Source: Chthonomonas sp.
Lineage (GTDB): Bacteria; Armatimonadota; Fimbriimonadia; Fimbriimonadales; Fimbriimonadaceae
Length of the DNA: 64,000 nt
NCBI GenBank assembly: GCA_016788585.1
Contig: JAEURP010000022.1
Coordinates: 1-64,000 of the forward strand
Direction of reading: 5' to 3'
Below, piece after piece: positions 1 to 8,799 of this stretch. The position numbers were made by a program, and so were the translations under genes. The notes beneath the pieces were generated by a model, which was not told the DNA's origin, did no database searches, and worked only from the letters and a program-made list of their open reading frames with translations. Numbering within the stretch: the first letter of the stretch is position 1; every line of letters begins with the position of its first letter.

Positions 1-100
1 ACTGAAAACTGCTGTAAGATGAAATCATGCGGTGTTTTGACACTGGTGTAAGGTCGAGATCAGTTGGCGCAGGAGGAAGGGTGGTTGCGACCTTTCACCA

Positions 101-568
101 GTGCCACCCAACGTAGGTGCTATGCGAAACTCACCCCGGCCACCCAGCCCCGACGTGCTCGAGAGCCTTTCGAGCATCGTGAAGCGCATCTATAGCGACC
201 CGAACGTGGACGACAAGATGCTGCGCGATGCCGGCCTCGCCGAGCGACCCGGCAAGCCCCAATACCTCACGCCGAACGTCCCGCTGGATGCCACGTCGAA
301 TGTGGTGGGTCCGCGCGCGGTCGAGATTCGATGGAAGCGCAACGGCAACGTTTCGCCGACGGTTTACATTATCGAGCAGCAAACGCCGAGCGGCTGGGTT
401 CAGATCGCTTCGGAAACCGCGACGAAGTTTGTTCATAACAACATCGACGCGGGCGTGATGCAAACCTATCGCGTGACCGCCAAGCGCGGCAATCGCTTTA
501 GCCCGGCCTCGAACGAAGCCACCATTTGGGCCACGAACGGAGGCGTGGAATTGCGCGTGGCCGCCTAA
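101..568 (+). CDS. FN3-domain protein, N-terminally shortened member of a three-copy family
   Basis: Function unknown. The C-terminal ~95 residues look like a fibronectin type III beta-sandwich, with an EIRWKRNGN strand and an ending FSPASNEATIW then VAA. Two other proteins in the window, at 39195-39833 and 61139-61777, share this layout and the same style of C-terminus. Those are 212 residues and begin with ~80 residues of alanine-rich helix; here only the last helix (IVKRIYSDPNVDDKML) remains. The frame is closed by a TGA at 38-40. The possible starts are GTG 101 or ATG 122. An AGGAGGAAGG at 71-80 is a strong ribosome-binding sequence but lies 20 nt before GTG 101, so the start is uncertain and the copy may be 5'-truncated. 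No signal peptide is visible. A strong hairpin terminator follows. Confidence 0.6.
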   Translation: MPPNVGAMRNSPRPPSPDVLESLSSIVKRIYSDPNVDDKMLRDAGLAERPGKPQYLTPNVPLDATSNVVGPRAVEIRWKRNGNVSPTVYIIEQQTPSGWVQIASETATKFVHNNIDAGVMQTYRVTAKRGNRFSPASNEATIWATNGGVELRVAA

Positions 569-610
569 GGCGCGCCACACCGCAACGCCGGCGACTCCAT
601 CCAAACCCAA

Positions 611-648
611 ACCGCCTCCTTCGGTTTCGAAGGAGGCGGTTTTGTTTT
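611..648. terminator. Strong intrinsic terminator, usable in both directions
   Basis: A perfect 13-bp stem (611-623 pairing with 628-640) closes a 4-nt loop and is followed by a T-rich tract at 641-648. It lies between the plus-strand FN3 gene and the convergent pepF gene. Confidence 0.85.
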
Positions 649-657
649 AGGAGGGGC

Positions 658-2466
658 TTAGCTGCGAGCGGCCCAGAGTTCTTCGAAGCGGCTGATGAGC
701 TTCTCGATCGCCTCGAAGCCGCCATTCCAGAACGCTTCGTTGTTCATATCCACGCCGACGGTCGCCATGAGGTCCTTCGGCGACATCGATCCGCCGAGCT
801 TGAGGAGCGCGACGTACTTGTCTTGGAAGGTCGGGCCCTCGGCTTGCGCCATCTGGTAGAGCGACATCGTGAGGAGCTCGCCGAACGAGTACGCGTAAAC
901 ATAGAACGGCGCGAAGATGAAGTGGCCGACGTAGCTCCACCACATCTTGTGCTGCTCGCCCATCTTCACCGAGTCGCCGAACATGCCTTGCAGCTCTTCT
1001 TGCCAGACTGCGCCGATCTCATCGGAATCGAGTTCGCCTTCCTCGCGGCGCTTGTTGTGGCAGCGCTGCTCGAACCGGAACATCGCGGCTTGGCGGAAGA
1101 CGCTGGCGAAGATGCCTTCGATCTTCTCGGCATAGAGCGCGAGCTGATCTTCTTCGGAAGCTTCCTTCACCAAACGGTCAAAAACAAGCTGCTCGCCGAA
1201 GATGCTCGCGAGTTCGGCGAGAGGCAGCGAGCCGTGGTAGTTGACCAAGGTCTGCTCTCGCGAGAGTGAGGCGTGGACGCCGTGGCCGAGTTCGTGCGCG
1301 AGGGTCATCACGTTGTCCATCTTGTTCAGGTAGCTGAGCATGATGACCGGGTGGAGGTCCGGCGTGATGTAGCTACAGAACGCGCCGCCGGTCTTGCCCT
1401 TTCTGGCCTCGGCGTCGATCCAATTCTTGGTAAAGAACTCTTCGGCTTTCTCGGAGAGAGTCGGGCTGAAGGCACCGAACGCATCAAGAATCATCGAGCG
1501 CGCATCGTCGTAGCTGATCTGCTCCTTGGTGTCGAAGAGCGGCGCGTAGCGATCAATGTGCGTGAGTTCGGGCAGGCCAAGAATCTGTCGCTTAACTCGG
1601 TAGTACCGGGCGACCAACTCTTCGTTCTTCTTGCAAAGCCGCATGACGAGGTCGACCGTCTCCTTGTCGAGCTCATTGGCCATGTGCCGGCTGTGCTCGG
1701 CATAGGGTCGCGAACGAAGGCGATCATCAATGCGCTTGTCGAGCAGGATGTTGTTGAAGATGTAGGTCAGAATGTGGCTGAGCTGCTTCAGCCCTTCGCT
1801 GAACGAGTCGCCCGCCGCTGCCCGTACTTCGCGGTTGGGATGGCGCAGGAGGTTGAGGAGCTCGCTCTCGTTCTTCTCTTCGGTCTTCCCGGTCTCTGGG
1901 TTCGGATATTGGAAGACGTGCTGCGCGAGGACTTCTTCGAACAAGCGAACCCAAGCGCGAACTCCCGTGTTGGCGGTCTCCTCGAGGATCACTTCTTCCT
2001 TCTCGCTGAGGGTGAAGGGCTGGCCCTCGCGGACGCGCTGGAAATGGTGAGCATAGTTGCTCATCGCCGGGTCGGCTAGGAGTTGCTTCGCCTTGTCCTC
2101 GGGGATGGCTTGAAGTTCGAGGTCGACGAAAATAAGCTTGACGCGAATCTCAGTGGACTTCTCGCTCTGCTCTTGCATGAAGGCAGTGACCTCCGCGTTG
2201 TCGGCCTCGACGGCGAATCGGAGCGAAGCGAAGATTTCGGGCTTGCTCATCTCTTGGAAGATGCCTTCGAGCGTCTTGAACGCTGCGGCTAAGTCGCCGG
2301 CGCTAAGCTCGCCAATCTTGCCACGATATTGAGCGGCAAACGCATCGGCGGCATTGTGAGCTTGGGCCCAGGTTTGGGCGACTTTGGGGTCATCGAGACC
2401 GGAGTAAAGAGCAGAAAGGTCCCAGCGGACCTTGGGTGATTCGAGTTCTGGAGCAACGGCGCTCAT
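658..2466 (-). CDS. pepF: Oligoendopeptidase F, M3 family zinc metallopeptidase
   Basis: Cytoplasmic zinc endopeptidase that degrades short peptides. The zinc-binding HELGH lies near residue 391 of 602, inside the M3 context MTLAHELGHGVHAS, and the glutamate-bearing helix follows (LAELASIFGEQL). Length and helical content match the M3B/PepF family. The frame is open further upstream into recN, but that extension is not M3-like. The start chosen is ATG at 2466 (MSAVAPELESPKVRWDLS). It has no Shine-Dalgarno sequence and is preceded six bases upstream by CATAAT, so the mRNA may be leaderless. Its 5' end is 40 bp from the end of recN on the same strand. Confidence 0.9.
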   Translation of the reverse strand: MSAVAPELESPKVRWDLSALYSGLDDPKVAQTWAQAHNAADAFAAQYRGKIGELSAGDLAAAFKTLEGIFQEMSKPEIFASLRFAVEADNAEVTAFMQEQSEKSTEIRVKLIFVDLELQAIPEDKAKQLLADPAMSNYAHHFQRVREGQPFTLSEKEEVILEETANTGVRAWVRLFEEVLAQHVFQYPNPETGKTEEKNESELLNLLRHPNREVRAAAGDSFSEGLKQLSHILTYIFNNILLDKRIDDRLRSRPYAEHSRHMANELDKETVDLVMRLCKKNEELVARYYRVKRQILGLPELTHIDRYAPLFDTKEQISYDDARSMILDAFGAFSPTLSEKAEEFFTKNWIDAEARKGKTGGAFCSYITPDLHPVIMLSYLNKMDNVMTLAHELGHGVHASLSREQTLVNYHGSLPLAELASIFGEQLVFDRLVKEASEEDQLALYAEKIEGIFASVFRQAAMFRFEQRCHNKRREEGELDSDEIGAVWQEELQGMFGDSVKMGEQHKMWWSYVGHFIFAPFYVYAYSFGELLTMSLYQMAQAEGPTFQDKYVALLKLGGSMSPKDLMATVGVDMNNEAFWNGGFEAIEKLISRFEELWAARS

Positions 2467-2472
2467 ACTTAC

Positions 2473-2478
2473 ATTATG
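2473..2478 (-). promoter_or_regulatory. -10-like hexamer CATAAT before pepF
   Basis: CATAAT on the minus strand ends 6 nt before the pepF ATG. This spacing would place the transcription start at or near the A of the start codon. No clear -35 element was seen. Confidence 0.45.
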
Positions 2479-2506
2479 GAGTAATGCGGGTTCGGGTTCC
2501 CTGGTC

Positions 2507-4168
2507 CTAGCCGCGCCCGGCGAGGAGTTCGCGTGCATTGGCCAGTGCCATGTCGCCGATTTCCTCGCCTGCGAGCATACGGGCAACTTCTTCCACCCGC
2601 TCGCTTTCATCCAAACGGTTAATTTCCGTGAAGACTCGCCCCGCTTTTTCGACCTTCTCAATCTTGAAGTGCGTATCCGCCATACCCGCGAGCTGGGGCA
2701 GATGGGAAATGCTCACCACTTGGTAAAACTTCCCGAGGTCGCGCAGCTTGCGAGCGACCACGGCGGCGGCACGACCTGACAAACCGGTGTCGATCTCGTC
2801 GAAGATCAGCGTGGGGACACCGGCTTTGCCGGCAAGGATTACCTTTAGCGCGAGCATGACTCGGCTCATCTCGCCACCGCTGGCGATTTTTGAAAGGGGC
2901 TTTAGCGATTCGCCGACGTTGGCGGAGAAGAGGAATTGAATGTCGTCGGCACCGCGGGTGTCGGGCTCTTTCGGAATGACGCTTAACGAGAAGTTCGCTT
3001 TTTCCATGGCAAGCTCGCGAATTTCAGATTGAACCAATTGGCCAAATTCCTTCGCCTTTTGAGTGCGGAGGGCAGTGAGCTTTGCACATGCTTCTACGAC
3101 CTTGGTCGCAGCTACATCAACCTGCGCCTCAAGCCCTTCCTCGGTAGCTTCGCCGTCTTCAAGGGCGGCGAGTTCCTCTCTCACCTTTTGGTGAAACTCC
3201 AGCACTTCTGCTTCCGACTCGCCGTACTTTCGGAATAGTCGCTTGAGGGCATCTTGGCGGCTCGCCGCTGCCTCAAGGGCTTCGGGGTCCATCGCCACTT
3301 GCTCGGCGTAGGCGCGTAACTCGTGAATGGACTCGCGAAGATTTTCCAGTGTTGTTTCCAATCCACTGGTCGATAGCGATTCGTCAATCCGATTTGCTTG
3401 ACTCACCATTTGGACAGCAGAGCCGAGCCGTTCCTCGGCGGCCCCATCGTCGTCAGCCACGGCCGCGAGGGCACCCATCACGAGCTCAGCCAGCCTTTCA
3501 CTGTGTCGCAACCGATTGATCTGCGCGTCTAACTCCGCCGATTCTCCAAGTTGCGGCGCGACGTCGCCAATCTCCTTGTCTTGATAACGAAGCAGATCGA
3601 GGCGCTGTTCGCGGTCTCGCATGCCTTGTCGAATGGCGTTTAGCGCGGTTCTTAGGCGAGACCATTCGCTAACCAATTGGTTGATTTCGGCGAGTAGCGT
3701 GGCCGCTGGCTCGCCAATCCAGAGGTCGAGATAATCAAGATGACGAGATGGGTCCAGAAGCGCCTGGTGGTCGTGCTGCCCGTGCAGATCGACCAGGAGC
3801 GCGCCCAGCGCCTTCACAACAGCAACGGGTTGTGCACGGCCGCCAATGCGGCTAACGTTTTTGCCTTCCGCCGTAATCTCACGCTGAATGTAGACCTGAC
3901 CATCCTCCAAGGGAATCCCGGCCTCTTCGCAATAGGCTAGGGCCTCGGCATTGCCCCGCACGTCTGCGACCAATTGCACTGGCCCTTTCTGGGCCCCTGC
4001 GCGCAGGAGGTCTTGATCGGCGCGATCGCCCAGCGCCAGCCCGATTGCGTCGACCAGTAGAGATTTGCCAGCGCCGGTCTCACCAGTGAGAACCGTAAAG
4101 CCGCGCCCCAGTTCGATCTGGGCTCGCTCAATCACGGCGATATTCTCTACGCTCAGTTCAAGAATCAT
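2507..4168 (-). CDS. recN: DNA repair protein RecN (SMC-like ATPase)
   Basis: RecN is an SMC-family ATPase that acts on DNA double-strand breaks. The N-terminus MILELSVENIAVIERAQIEL and Walker A GETGAGKS (residues ~29-36) are typical. A coiled-coil middle follows, then the ABC signature region LKPLSKIASGGEMSRVMLAL, Walker B TLIFDEIDTGLSG and the D-loop/His region VVSISHLPQLA. The length of 553 residues is normal. The gene is divergent from the CDF transporter with only 26 bp between the two starts, so the promoters must overlap. No LexA-type box was recognised there. Confidence 0.95.
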   Translation of the reverse strand: MILELSVENIAVIERAQIELGRGFTVLTGETGAGKSLLVDAIGLALGDRADQDLLRAGAQKGPVQLVADVRGNAEALAYCEEAGIPLEDGQVYIQREITAEGKNVSRIGGRAQPVAVVKALGALLVDLHGQHDHQALLDPSRHLDYLDLWIGEPAATLLAEINQLVSEWSRLRTALNAIRQGMRDREQRLDLLRYQDKEIGDVAPQLGESAELDAQINRLRHSERLAELVMGALAAVADDDGAAEERLGSAVQMVSQANRIDESLSTSGLETTLENLRESIHELRAYAEQVAMDPEALEAAASRQDALKRLFRKYGESEAEVLEFHQKVREELAALEDGEATEEGLEAQVDVAATKVVEACAKLTALRTQKAKEFGQLVQSEIRELAMEKANFSLSVIPKEPDTRGADDIQFLFSANVGESLKPLSKIASGGEMSRVMLALKVILAGKAGVPTLIFDEIDTGLSGRAAAVVARKLRDLGKFYQVVSISHLPQLAGMADTHFKIEKVEKAGRVFTEINRLDESERVEEVARMLAGEEIGDMALANARELLAGRG

Positions 4169-4194
4169 CTCAAGTATGCTTAGCTGATAGACGC

Positions 4195-5100
4195 ATGAAC
4201 CCCGTCCAGCGCGCCGCCACCATTTCGCTCATCGCGACTACAGTCGTAGTATGCGCAAAGTTGGCCGGCGGTGTTGTAACAGGCTCAATCAGCGTGTTGA
4301 GTGAGGGGCTCCAGTCTTTCGTTGACGTGCTCATCGCGTTTGGTGTTGTTCAGACGATTCGGCTGGCAAGCCTTCCACCAGATGACTCGCACCCATATGG
4401 TCATGGCAAGGCCGAGGTCTTGATGAGCGCCCTCCAAATGGTGCTCATCACCAGTACTGCGGGCTTCATCATTGCGCAGGCGATCAACCGCATTCGACAG
4501 CCTCAGGAGATTCACGTCGATTGGGGGATTGCAGCGATGGTCTTTAGCGCTGGGGTGAACCTCTTAGTATCTTCTCACCTGGCGAGCGTTGCCAGGAAGC
4601 ACCCTTCCCCGGCCTTGCAGAGTGAGATTCTCCACTTGCGGAGCGACACGGTTTCGGCTGCTGGGCTCATTGCCGGGCTCGTCGCCGTAAAATTGACCGG
4701 CTGGTCATTTCTGGATCCCATCATGGCGATCCTATTTACAATGGTTGTCGTTATCGCGGCCCTTCGCCAGCTAAGAAGCGTGATCCACCTGCTAATGGAT
4801 GGCGCTGCTCCAATCGAGGATATCCGGGCTGTGGAGCACACTTTAGAAAGCCACGCGCACGTCCGTGGATTCCACAATCTCCGAACTCGAACCGTTGGAA
4901 CCACGCATCATGTCGATATTCATGTTTTGCTGGACGACGACCTCTCCTTTGTTCAGGCTCACGACTTAGCCGAAGAGGTTGAGAAGCAGATTTCTCGTCA
5001 GCTTGGGGGCGCACGGGTCAATGTCCATTATGAGCCCTATCATGCCGAAATGGCCCATCAGAGAGCAGAACATCAAGGACAAACGGAATTAATCGACTAG
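4195..5100 (+). CDS. Cation diffusion facilitator (CDF) family metal exporter
   Basis: Inner-membrane divalent-cation/proton antiporter, probably exporting Zn, Fe, Mn or Co. Features seen: six predicted membrane helices in the first ~200 residues, the CDF motif DSHPYGHGKAE in the cytosolic loop after TM2, and a C-terminal cytosolic domain of ~85 residues (HHVDIHVLLDDDLS) with histidines for regulatory metal binding. The usual first-helix motif (aEs.hs..D) appears as SEGLQSFVDVL, so substrate cannot be assigned. The length of 301 residues is normal. A hairpin terminator follows the stop. Confidence 0.88.
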   Translation: MNPVQRAATISLIATTVVVCAKLAGGVVTGSISVLSEGLQSFVDVLIAFGVVQTIRLASLPPDDSHPYGHGKAEVLMSALQMVLITSTAGFIIAQAINRIRQPQEIHVDWGIAAMVFSAGVNLLVSSHLASVARKHPSPALQSEILHLRSDTVSAAGLIAGLVAVKLTGWSFLDPIMAILFTMVVVIAALRQLRSVIHLLMDGAAPIEDIRAVEHTLESHAHVRGFHNLRTRTVGTTHHVDIHVLLDDDLSFVQAHDLAEEVEKQISRQLGGARVNVHYEPYHAEMAHQRAEHQGQTELID

Positions 5101-5122
5101 CTTTCAGCTTCGCATAAAAATT

Positions 5123-5147
5123 AAAGAGCCGCCAACGGCAGCTCTTT
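5123..5147. terminator. Bidirectional terminator between the CDF gene and rpmF
   Basis: The hairpin has arms AAAGAGCCGCC and GGCAGCTCTTT (one mismatch) and loop AAC. The A-rich left and T-rich right flanks suit termination in both directions between these convergent genes. Confidence 0.7.
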
Positions 5148-5168
5148 CAAACTCGCTCAGGAGGGCCC

Positions 5169-5357
5169 TTAGCTCTTGTCTTTGAACCCAGGAAGGCGGC
5201 GACCCTTGTAGAAGCCTTCTGGAGTAGCGAAGTGGCGGAGCTTAAATGGCTCGGCACCCTGCCCCTTCGTGGCGTCCACTTCGGGAAGATAGGAGACGTA
5301 ATTCGTTCGGCGCTTTGCCGTGCGCTGGTGACTGTGGCGGCGTTTTGGGTTAGGCAT
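5169..5357 (-). CDS. rpmF: Large ribosomal subunit protein bL32
   Basis: The N-terminus MPNPKRRHSHQRTAKRR is the classic bL32 signature, a basic 50S protein. At 62 residues it is normal length. No CxxC zinc pair is present, so it is the zinc-independent form. It follows rpmG with a single base between the genes, so the two are co-transcribed. No other ribosomal protein or fatty-acid gene, the usual neighbours of rpmF, is present. Confidence 0.9.
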   Translation of the reverse strand: MPNPKRRHSHQRTAKRRTNYVSYLPEVDATKGQGAEPFKLRHFATPEGFYKGRRLPGFKDKS

Positions 5358-5358
5358 C

Positions 5359-5529
5359 TTACTTCTTCTCTCGGAATAGGGTTACTTTTCGGAGCCGAGG
5401 ATTAAACTTCTTGGCCTCCAGTCGGTCAGGAGTGTTTTGCTTGTTCTTACTCGTCACATAATAGGTCATCCCGTCCTCGGTACAAACGAGGCGGATGATT
5501 TCGCGCTTTTCGCCTTTCTTCTTGGCCAT
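5359..5529 (-). CDS. rpmG: Large ribosomal subunit protein bL33
   Basis: Translating the minus strand gives a 56-residue protein beginning [20 protein letters not shown] and containing YYVTSKNK and [15 protein letters not shown], which identify bL33. It keeps only one cysteine, so it is a zinc-free (C-minus) type, matching the zinc-free bL32 next to it. An AGGAG ribosome-binding site lies about 8 nt before the ATG at 5529. It is the first gene of a two-gene operon with rpmF. Confidence 0.93.
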   Translation of the reverse strand: MAKKKGEKREIIRLVCTEDGMTYYVTSKNKQNTPDRLEAKKFNPRLRKVTLFREKK

Positions 5530-5692
5530 CTCTTATCTCCTGAGCCACTAATTTTGGCACGACTTGAGTTCGTTTCGCAAGTCCCTAACGAAAAACTGCT
5601 CCCTTTCGTTTAGCTACTTCGTCCGCAAGATGAGTCTGTGTGTCAGAGTTCATCTTCTAAGCATCAGACTTTAGAGGAGAGAAAAACCTGTC

Positions 5693-6112
5693 ATGAGTAC
5701 AATTCCCCCTGAACAAGATCCTGTTCAAACTCCACCGGCATCACCCGCGTCCTTTGCTGGAGCGGGCGCACTCGCGGTTTCGCCTGAAGAAAAGCAGCAG
5801 GCCATGCTTTGCTGGATCCTATCCATCGTAGCAGGGTTCATCCCTGGCCTCATCTTCTTCCTAATCGCGGGCGACGCAAAGCCTTACTTGAAGCGACAGG
5901 GTGCTTTGGCACTCACGCTGTCGATTCTTGCTTTCGTCGGGTTCTTTGCTTCGGCCATCCTAATGATGGTTCTAATTGGAATCCTAACCTACATCGCGGT
6001 CGGTATCTGGGCACTCTACATTTGCATCACTGGAGCCATTGCTTGCAACAAGGGCGAGGACTTCAATCCTGCAATTGTCAGCAAGGTCTGCATGTCGATC
6101 TTTAAGGTCTGA
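5693..6112 (+). CDS. Small DUF4870-like membrane protein
   Basis: Function unknown. The first ~35 residues are Pro/Ser/Ala-rich and probably disordered. Helical hydrophobic segments follow: [20 protein letters not shown], then residues ~75-100, then [19 protein letters not shown]. The [13 protein letters not shown] start and the charged [12 protein letters not shown] loop resemble DUF4870 proteins. GGAGAG lies ~11-14 nt before the ATG. It stands alone, ended by a strong terminator. Confidence 0.65.
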   Translation: MSTIPPEQDPVQTPPASPASFAGAGALAVSPEEKQQAMLCWILSIVAGFIPGLIFFLIAGDAKPYLKRQGALALTLSILAFVGFFASAILMMVLIGILTYIAVGIWALYICITGAIACNKGEDFNPAIVSKVCMSIFKV

Positions 6113-6127
6113 AATCGGCTGATTTGG

Positions 6128-6160
6128 AAAGCCCTCTCCGATACGGAGGGGGCTTTCTTG
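6128..6160 (+). terminator. Intrinsic terminator after the DUF4870-like gene
   Basis: The 13-bp stem (6128-6140 with 6144-6156, one G-T pair) has loop ATA and ends in a T-rich tail. TATACT at 6161-6166, just after it, could be the -10 box of the tRNA gene. Confidence 0.85.
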
Positions 6161-6179
6161 TATACTCTCGCCTAGCCGA

Positions 6180-6265
6180 GCCCGGGTGGCGGAATGGTAG
6201 ACGCAGCGGACTTAAAATCCGTTGGCCGCAAGGCCGTGAGGGTTCGAGTCCCTCCCTGGGCACCA
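6180..6265 (+). tRNA. tRNA-Leu (anticodon UAA)
   Basis: An 86-nt class II tRNA. The acceptor stem GCCCGGG (6180-6186) pairs with CCTGGGC (6255-6261), followed by ACCA. The anticodon loop CTTAAAA (6211-6217) gives anticodon TAA. The long variable arm (TGGCCGCAAGGCCG) and T-loop GGTTCGAGTCC are present. CCA is encoded. Its last A is the first base of the pyroglutamyl-peptidase ATG. Confidence 0.95.
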
Positions 6266-6798
6266 TGAGACTCTTTGTTACCGGCTTTGGCCCCTTTGGC
6301 AAAATAGAGGTGAACCCCTCCAGTGATCTGGCTCGTGCCTGCGGGTTGCCACACGAGATTCTTGAAGTCAGCTTTCAGGCGGTTGATCGCTTTCTGATCA
6401 GTGAGTTCAAGCGGTCTCAGTTTGATGGGCTCCTGATGATTGGCGTGAATGCTCGCGCCAAGACGATGCGTTTGGAGAGTCAAGGGTTCAATGCTTGCGG
6501 ATTCCATCCCGACGTTCGTGGGATCGTGGGCAACCCGATCATTAGCGAAGGCGGGCCGAAAACGAAGCAATCCACACTTTGGCGGCAGGAGCACTTTGAG
6601 CTACCGGGGTTTGTTCGGTCGTATTCGGCAGGCAGGTACCTCTGCAACTACGCGCTTTACCGTGGGCTGACCGAGTTGAAGCAACACCGTGTCGGGTTTC
6701 TTCATGTGCCTTTGGCGGAAACGGTTTCGCTTAGCGATCAGGCTGAGCGTTTGCAGAGGCTGATAGCGGTGCTGATGGCTGACCGCTCCCCGAGATGA
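6265..6798 (+). CDS. pcp: Pyroglutamyl-peptidase I (peptidase family C15)
   Basis: Cysteine peptidase that removes N-terminal pyroglutamate. The family start TGFGPFG is at residues 6-12. The catalytic triad can be placed as Glu71 (MRLESQGFN), Cys127 ([12 protein letters not shown]) and His147 (GFLHVPL). At 177 residues it is slightly shorter than the usual ~200-215. The frame stays open upstream through the tRNA, but homology begins at this ATG. The ATG shares its A with the tRNA 3' end and has no ribosome-binding site. The last 68 bp overlap the convergent nuoN gene. Confidence 0.85.
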   Translation: MRLFVTGFGPFGKIEVNPSSDLARACGLPHEILEVSFQAVDRFLISEFKRSQFDGLLMIGVNARAKTMRLESQGFNACGFHPDVRGIVGNPIISEGGPKTKQSTLWRQEHFELPGFVRSYSAGRYLCNYALYRGLTELKQHRVGFLHVPLAETVSLSDQAERLQRLIAVLMADRSPR

Positions 6799-8248
6799 AC
6801 TTCGAGACAGGGGTCTGAAGAATCATTAGCAACACCACGATGCCGGTGCAGGCGAGGGCGGCGAACTTGGCGCCACCAGGCAACACCGATCGCGTTGAGA
6901 TTTCACCCTGCGGCTCGTCAACCCAGGTCGCGCGCACAACCTTGAGGTAGTAGCCGATCGAGATGACCGAAGTGATCGCGAGCACGACGGCGAGTGGCAG
7001 TTGCTCGGCCACGATGGCGTCTTGGAAAATCAGGAACTTGCCCAAGAAGCCAGCAAGTGGCGGCACTCCGATGAGCGAGAACGAAAGGATCGCGAGGCAC
7101 ACGGCGAGGATTGGCTCGCGGTGATAGAGCCCATTGAGGTCGGCGAAGCTGGTTTCTTCTTTGCCGTCCTTGGCGGCGAGCGTCAGGATCGCGAAGAGGC
7201 CAAGGGTAGTCGCAGCGTAGGCCACGAGGAAGAACAGAGTCGTCGTGACAGGAACCTGGTCGGGCGACTTCACATGAGCGAGGATGGCAACCAAGAGGTA
7301 GCCCGCATTGGCGATAGACGAGTAGCCCATCAGCCGCTTGACGTCGGTTTGCGCCAAGGCTGCAATGTTTCCGACGATCATGGTGAGCATCGCCACAACG
7401 GTGAGGGCCGGAATGAAGAAGTCTTTGAGCGGCAAGGCGTGATTGAGCACTCGCAGAAGGGTAACGACGGCGGCGGCCTTGCTCACGGTCGCCATAAAGG
7501 CGGTGACGTTTATCGGGGCGCCTTGGTAAACGTCGGGCGTCCATTGGTGGAAGGGCGCGAGTGCGGCCTTGAATAGCAGTCCAATGAGGAGCAACGAGAA
7601 GCCAAAAAGGAGCGGGCCGCGGACGAGGGCATTGTCGCTAACCGCAGCACCCGCGATTGCCTCGATGTTGAGCGTTCCGGTCGTGCCGAAGATGTATGCG
7701 ATGCCGAGTAGAAGCCAAGCGGATGCGAAGGAGCCAAGAAGGAAATACTTGATCGCTGATTCTTCTGAGCGATTCGACTGCTTAGCCATGCCCGCCATGA
7801 CATAGAGCGCTATGGAAAGGACCTCAAGGCCAATAAAGACCATGAGCAGGCTCTTTGTGCTAACCATCATCATCGCTCCGGCAGACGACCAAAGGGCCAA
7901 CGGATAGAACTCGCTGAACGGGATGCGTCGAGCGCGGAGGTATTGCTCGCTGAAGAGGATCACGACAGCCGTCGAAATCACGATCAGTAACTGCGCGATG
8001 AGACCGAGGCGGTCTCGGTAGACCATGTCGCCAAATGTGCTGGCTTCAGGAAGTGGCAGCTGCGCAACCAGCGCGTATCCGGCCCCAAATAAAGCTAACA
8101 AGCTCGTCCAGATCACCGCCGTATTGTCAGCCTTAGGACGGAACATGGCTAGCAGCAGCGCTAAGACGCCGCCAACTGATACAGCTAAGACTGGAGAGAC
8201 AACCATCCAGTCGATGGACGGGGGCGTATGAAGTGGATTCAAGCGCAT
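6731..8248 (-). CDS. nuoN: NADH-quinone oxidoreductase subunit N
   Basis: Proton-pumping membrane subunit of complex I, an antiporter-like protein of about 14 helices. Recognisable parts are the conserved [20 protein letters not shown] segment, the lysine/glutamate helices ([15 protein letters not shown]) and [19 protein letters not shown]. The length of 505 residues is normal. It is the last gene of the minus-strand nuo operon. Its start overlaps the URO-D-like gene by 10 nt. Confidence 0.95.
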   Translation of the reverse strand: MRLNPLHTPPSIDWMVVSPVLAVSVGGVLALLLAMFRPKADNTAVIWTSLLALFGAGYALVAQLPLPEASTFGDMVYRDRLGLIAQLLIVISTAVVILFSEQYLRARRIPFSEFYPLALWSSAGAMMMVSTKSLLMVFIGLEVLSIALYVMAGMAKQSNRSEESAIKYFLLGSFASAWLLLGIAYIFGTTGTLNIEAIAGAAVSDNALVRGPLLFGFSLLLIGLLFKAALAPFHQWTPDVYQGAPINVTAFMATVSKAAAVVTLLRVLNHALPLKDFFIPALTVVAMLTMIVGNIAALAQTDVKRLMGYSSIANAGYLLVAILAHVKSPDQVPVTTTLFFLVAYAATTLGLFAILTLAAKDGKEETSFADLNGLYHREPILAVCLAILSFSLIGVPPLAGFLGKFLIFQDAIVAEQLPLAVVLAITSVISIGYYLKVVRATWVDEPQGEISTRSVLPGGAKFAALACTGIVVLLMILQTPVSKFISGSGQPSAPLSASANAQPDR

Positions 8249-8799
8249 GCCTCCTGGGTTGCCTTGAGGCGGATGTCGCCGAGCTCGTCAAACGAGGCAA
8301 ATGGGCCAGGACGATTGAAGCTCATCATTTCAGTGGTGTAGCCGGTCTCCTTGATCCGCCAACCCATGGCGTCGACGGGCAGATCCGAGACCGTGTCGAG
8401 ATAAACCTCTTCCGTGCCCTCGACGAAGGCAAGCGTAAACTTCAGGCCCTTGACGTGCTCCAGCAATTCCCGATCTCTTTCGAGGAAATACCCACCGTAT
8501 TGCATCGGCGTCGTAGCCGCAGGATAGGCGCCATCGATGCAATAAGCGATTCCATCAACTCCATCTGAAATCGCTTCGCTCATTTGGCCGGCAACCTCAT
8601 TAACCATTTGGTCAAGAAAGGCGTTGCCAGATTCTGGGTTGTCATCCAACGCAGCGGCAAGATCGAGGCCGCGCGACTTGGCAAGTGTGATGGGCGCAGG
8701 AACTTCTCTTAGCCAGAGCGGCGTACCTTCCCCTCGAACTTGCGACACGCAGGCATCAGCATCCCTATCCCAAGTGCCCCAAGCGATGCTCTTAATCAA
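8239..8799 (-). CDS. Short uroporphyrinogen-decarboxylase-like protein inside the nuo operon
   Basis: The 186-residue product resembles part of the URO-D/methyltransferase TIM-barrel superfamily. The matching segments are WLREVPAPITLAKSRGLD, then AISDGVDGIAYCIDGA (usual 'GADGIF' strand), then RDRELLEHVKGLKFTLAFVEG and YLDTVSDLPVDAMGWR (usual 'l.dlPvdvl.W' strand). Full family members are ~340 residues, so this covers roughly half a barrel. It starts with TTG overlapping the nuoM stop (TTGA) and overlaps nuoN by 10 nt, so it is translated with complex I. No heme gene is nearby and its role is unknown. The family assignment rests on eye comparison only. Confidence 0.5.
   Translation of the reverse strand: MIKSIAWGTWDRDADACVSQVRGEGTPLWLREVPAPITLAKSRGLDLAAALDDNPESGNAFLDQMVNEVAGQMSEAISDGVDGIAYCIDGAYPAATTPMQYGGYFLERDRELLEHVKGLKFTLAFVEGTEEVYLDTVSDLPVDAMGWRIKETGYTTEMMSFNRPGPFASFDELGDIRLKATQEACA

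Noticed and set aside
1273-2079. 268-codon plus-strand ORF opposite pepF
   Set aside because: Antisense shadow; pepF with its HELGH motif is the real gene.
2467-2661. N-terminal extension of pepF into recN
   Set aside because: The extra residues have no M3 similarity and overlap recN; the ATG at 2466 gives the normal family N-terminus.
7001-7576. 191-codon plus-strand ORF inside nuoN
   Set aside because: Antisense shadow of nuoN; charged low-complexity product with no family features.
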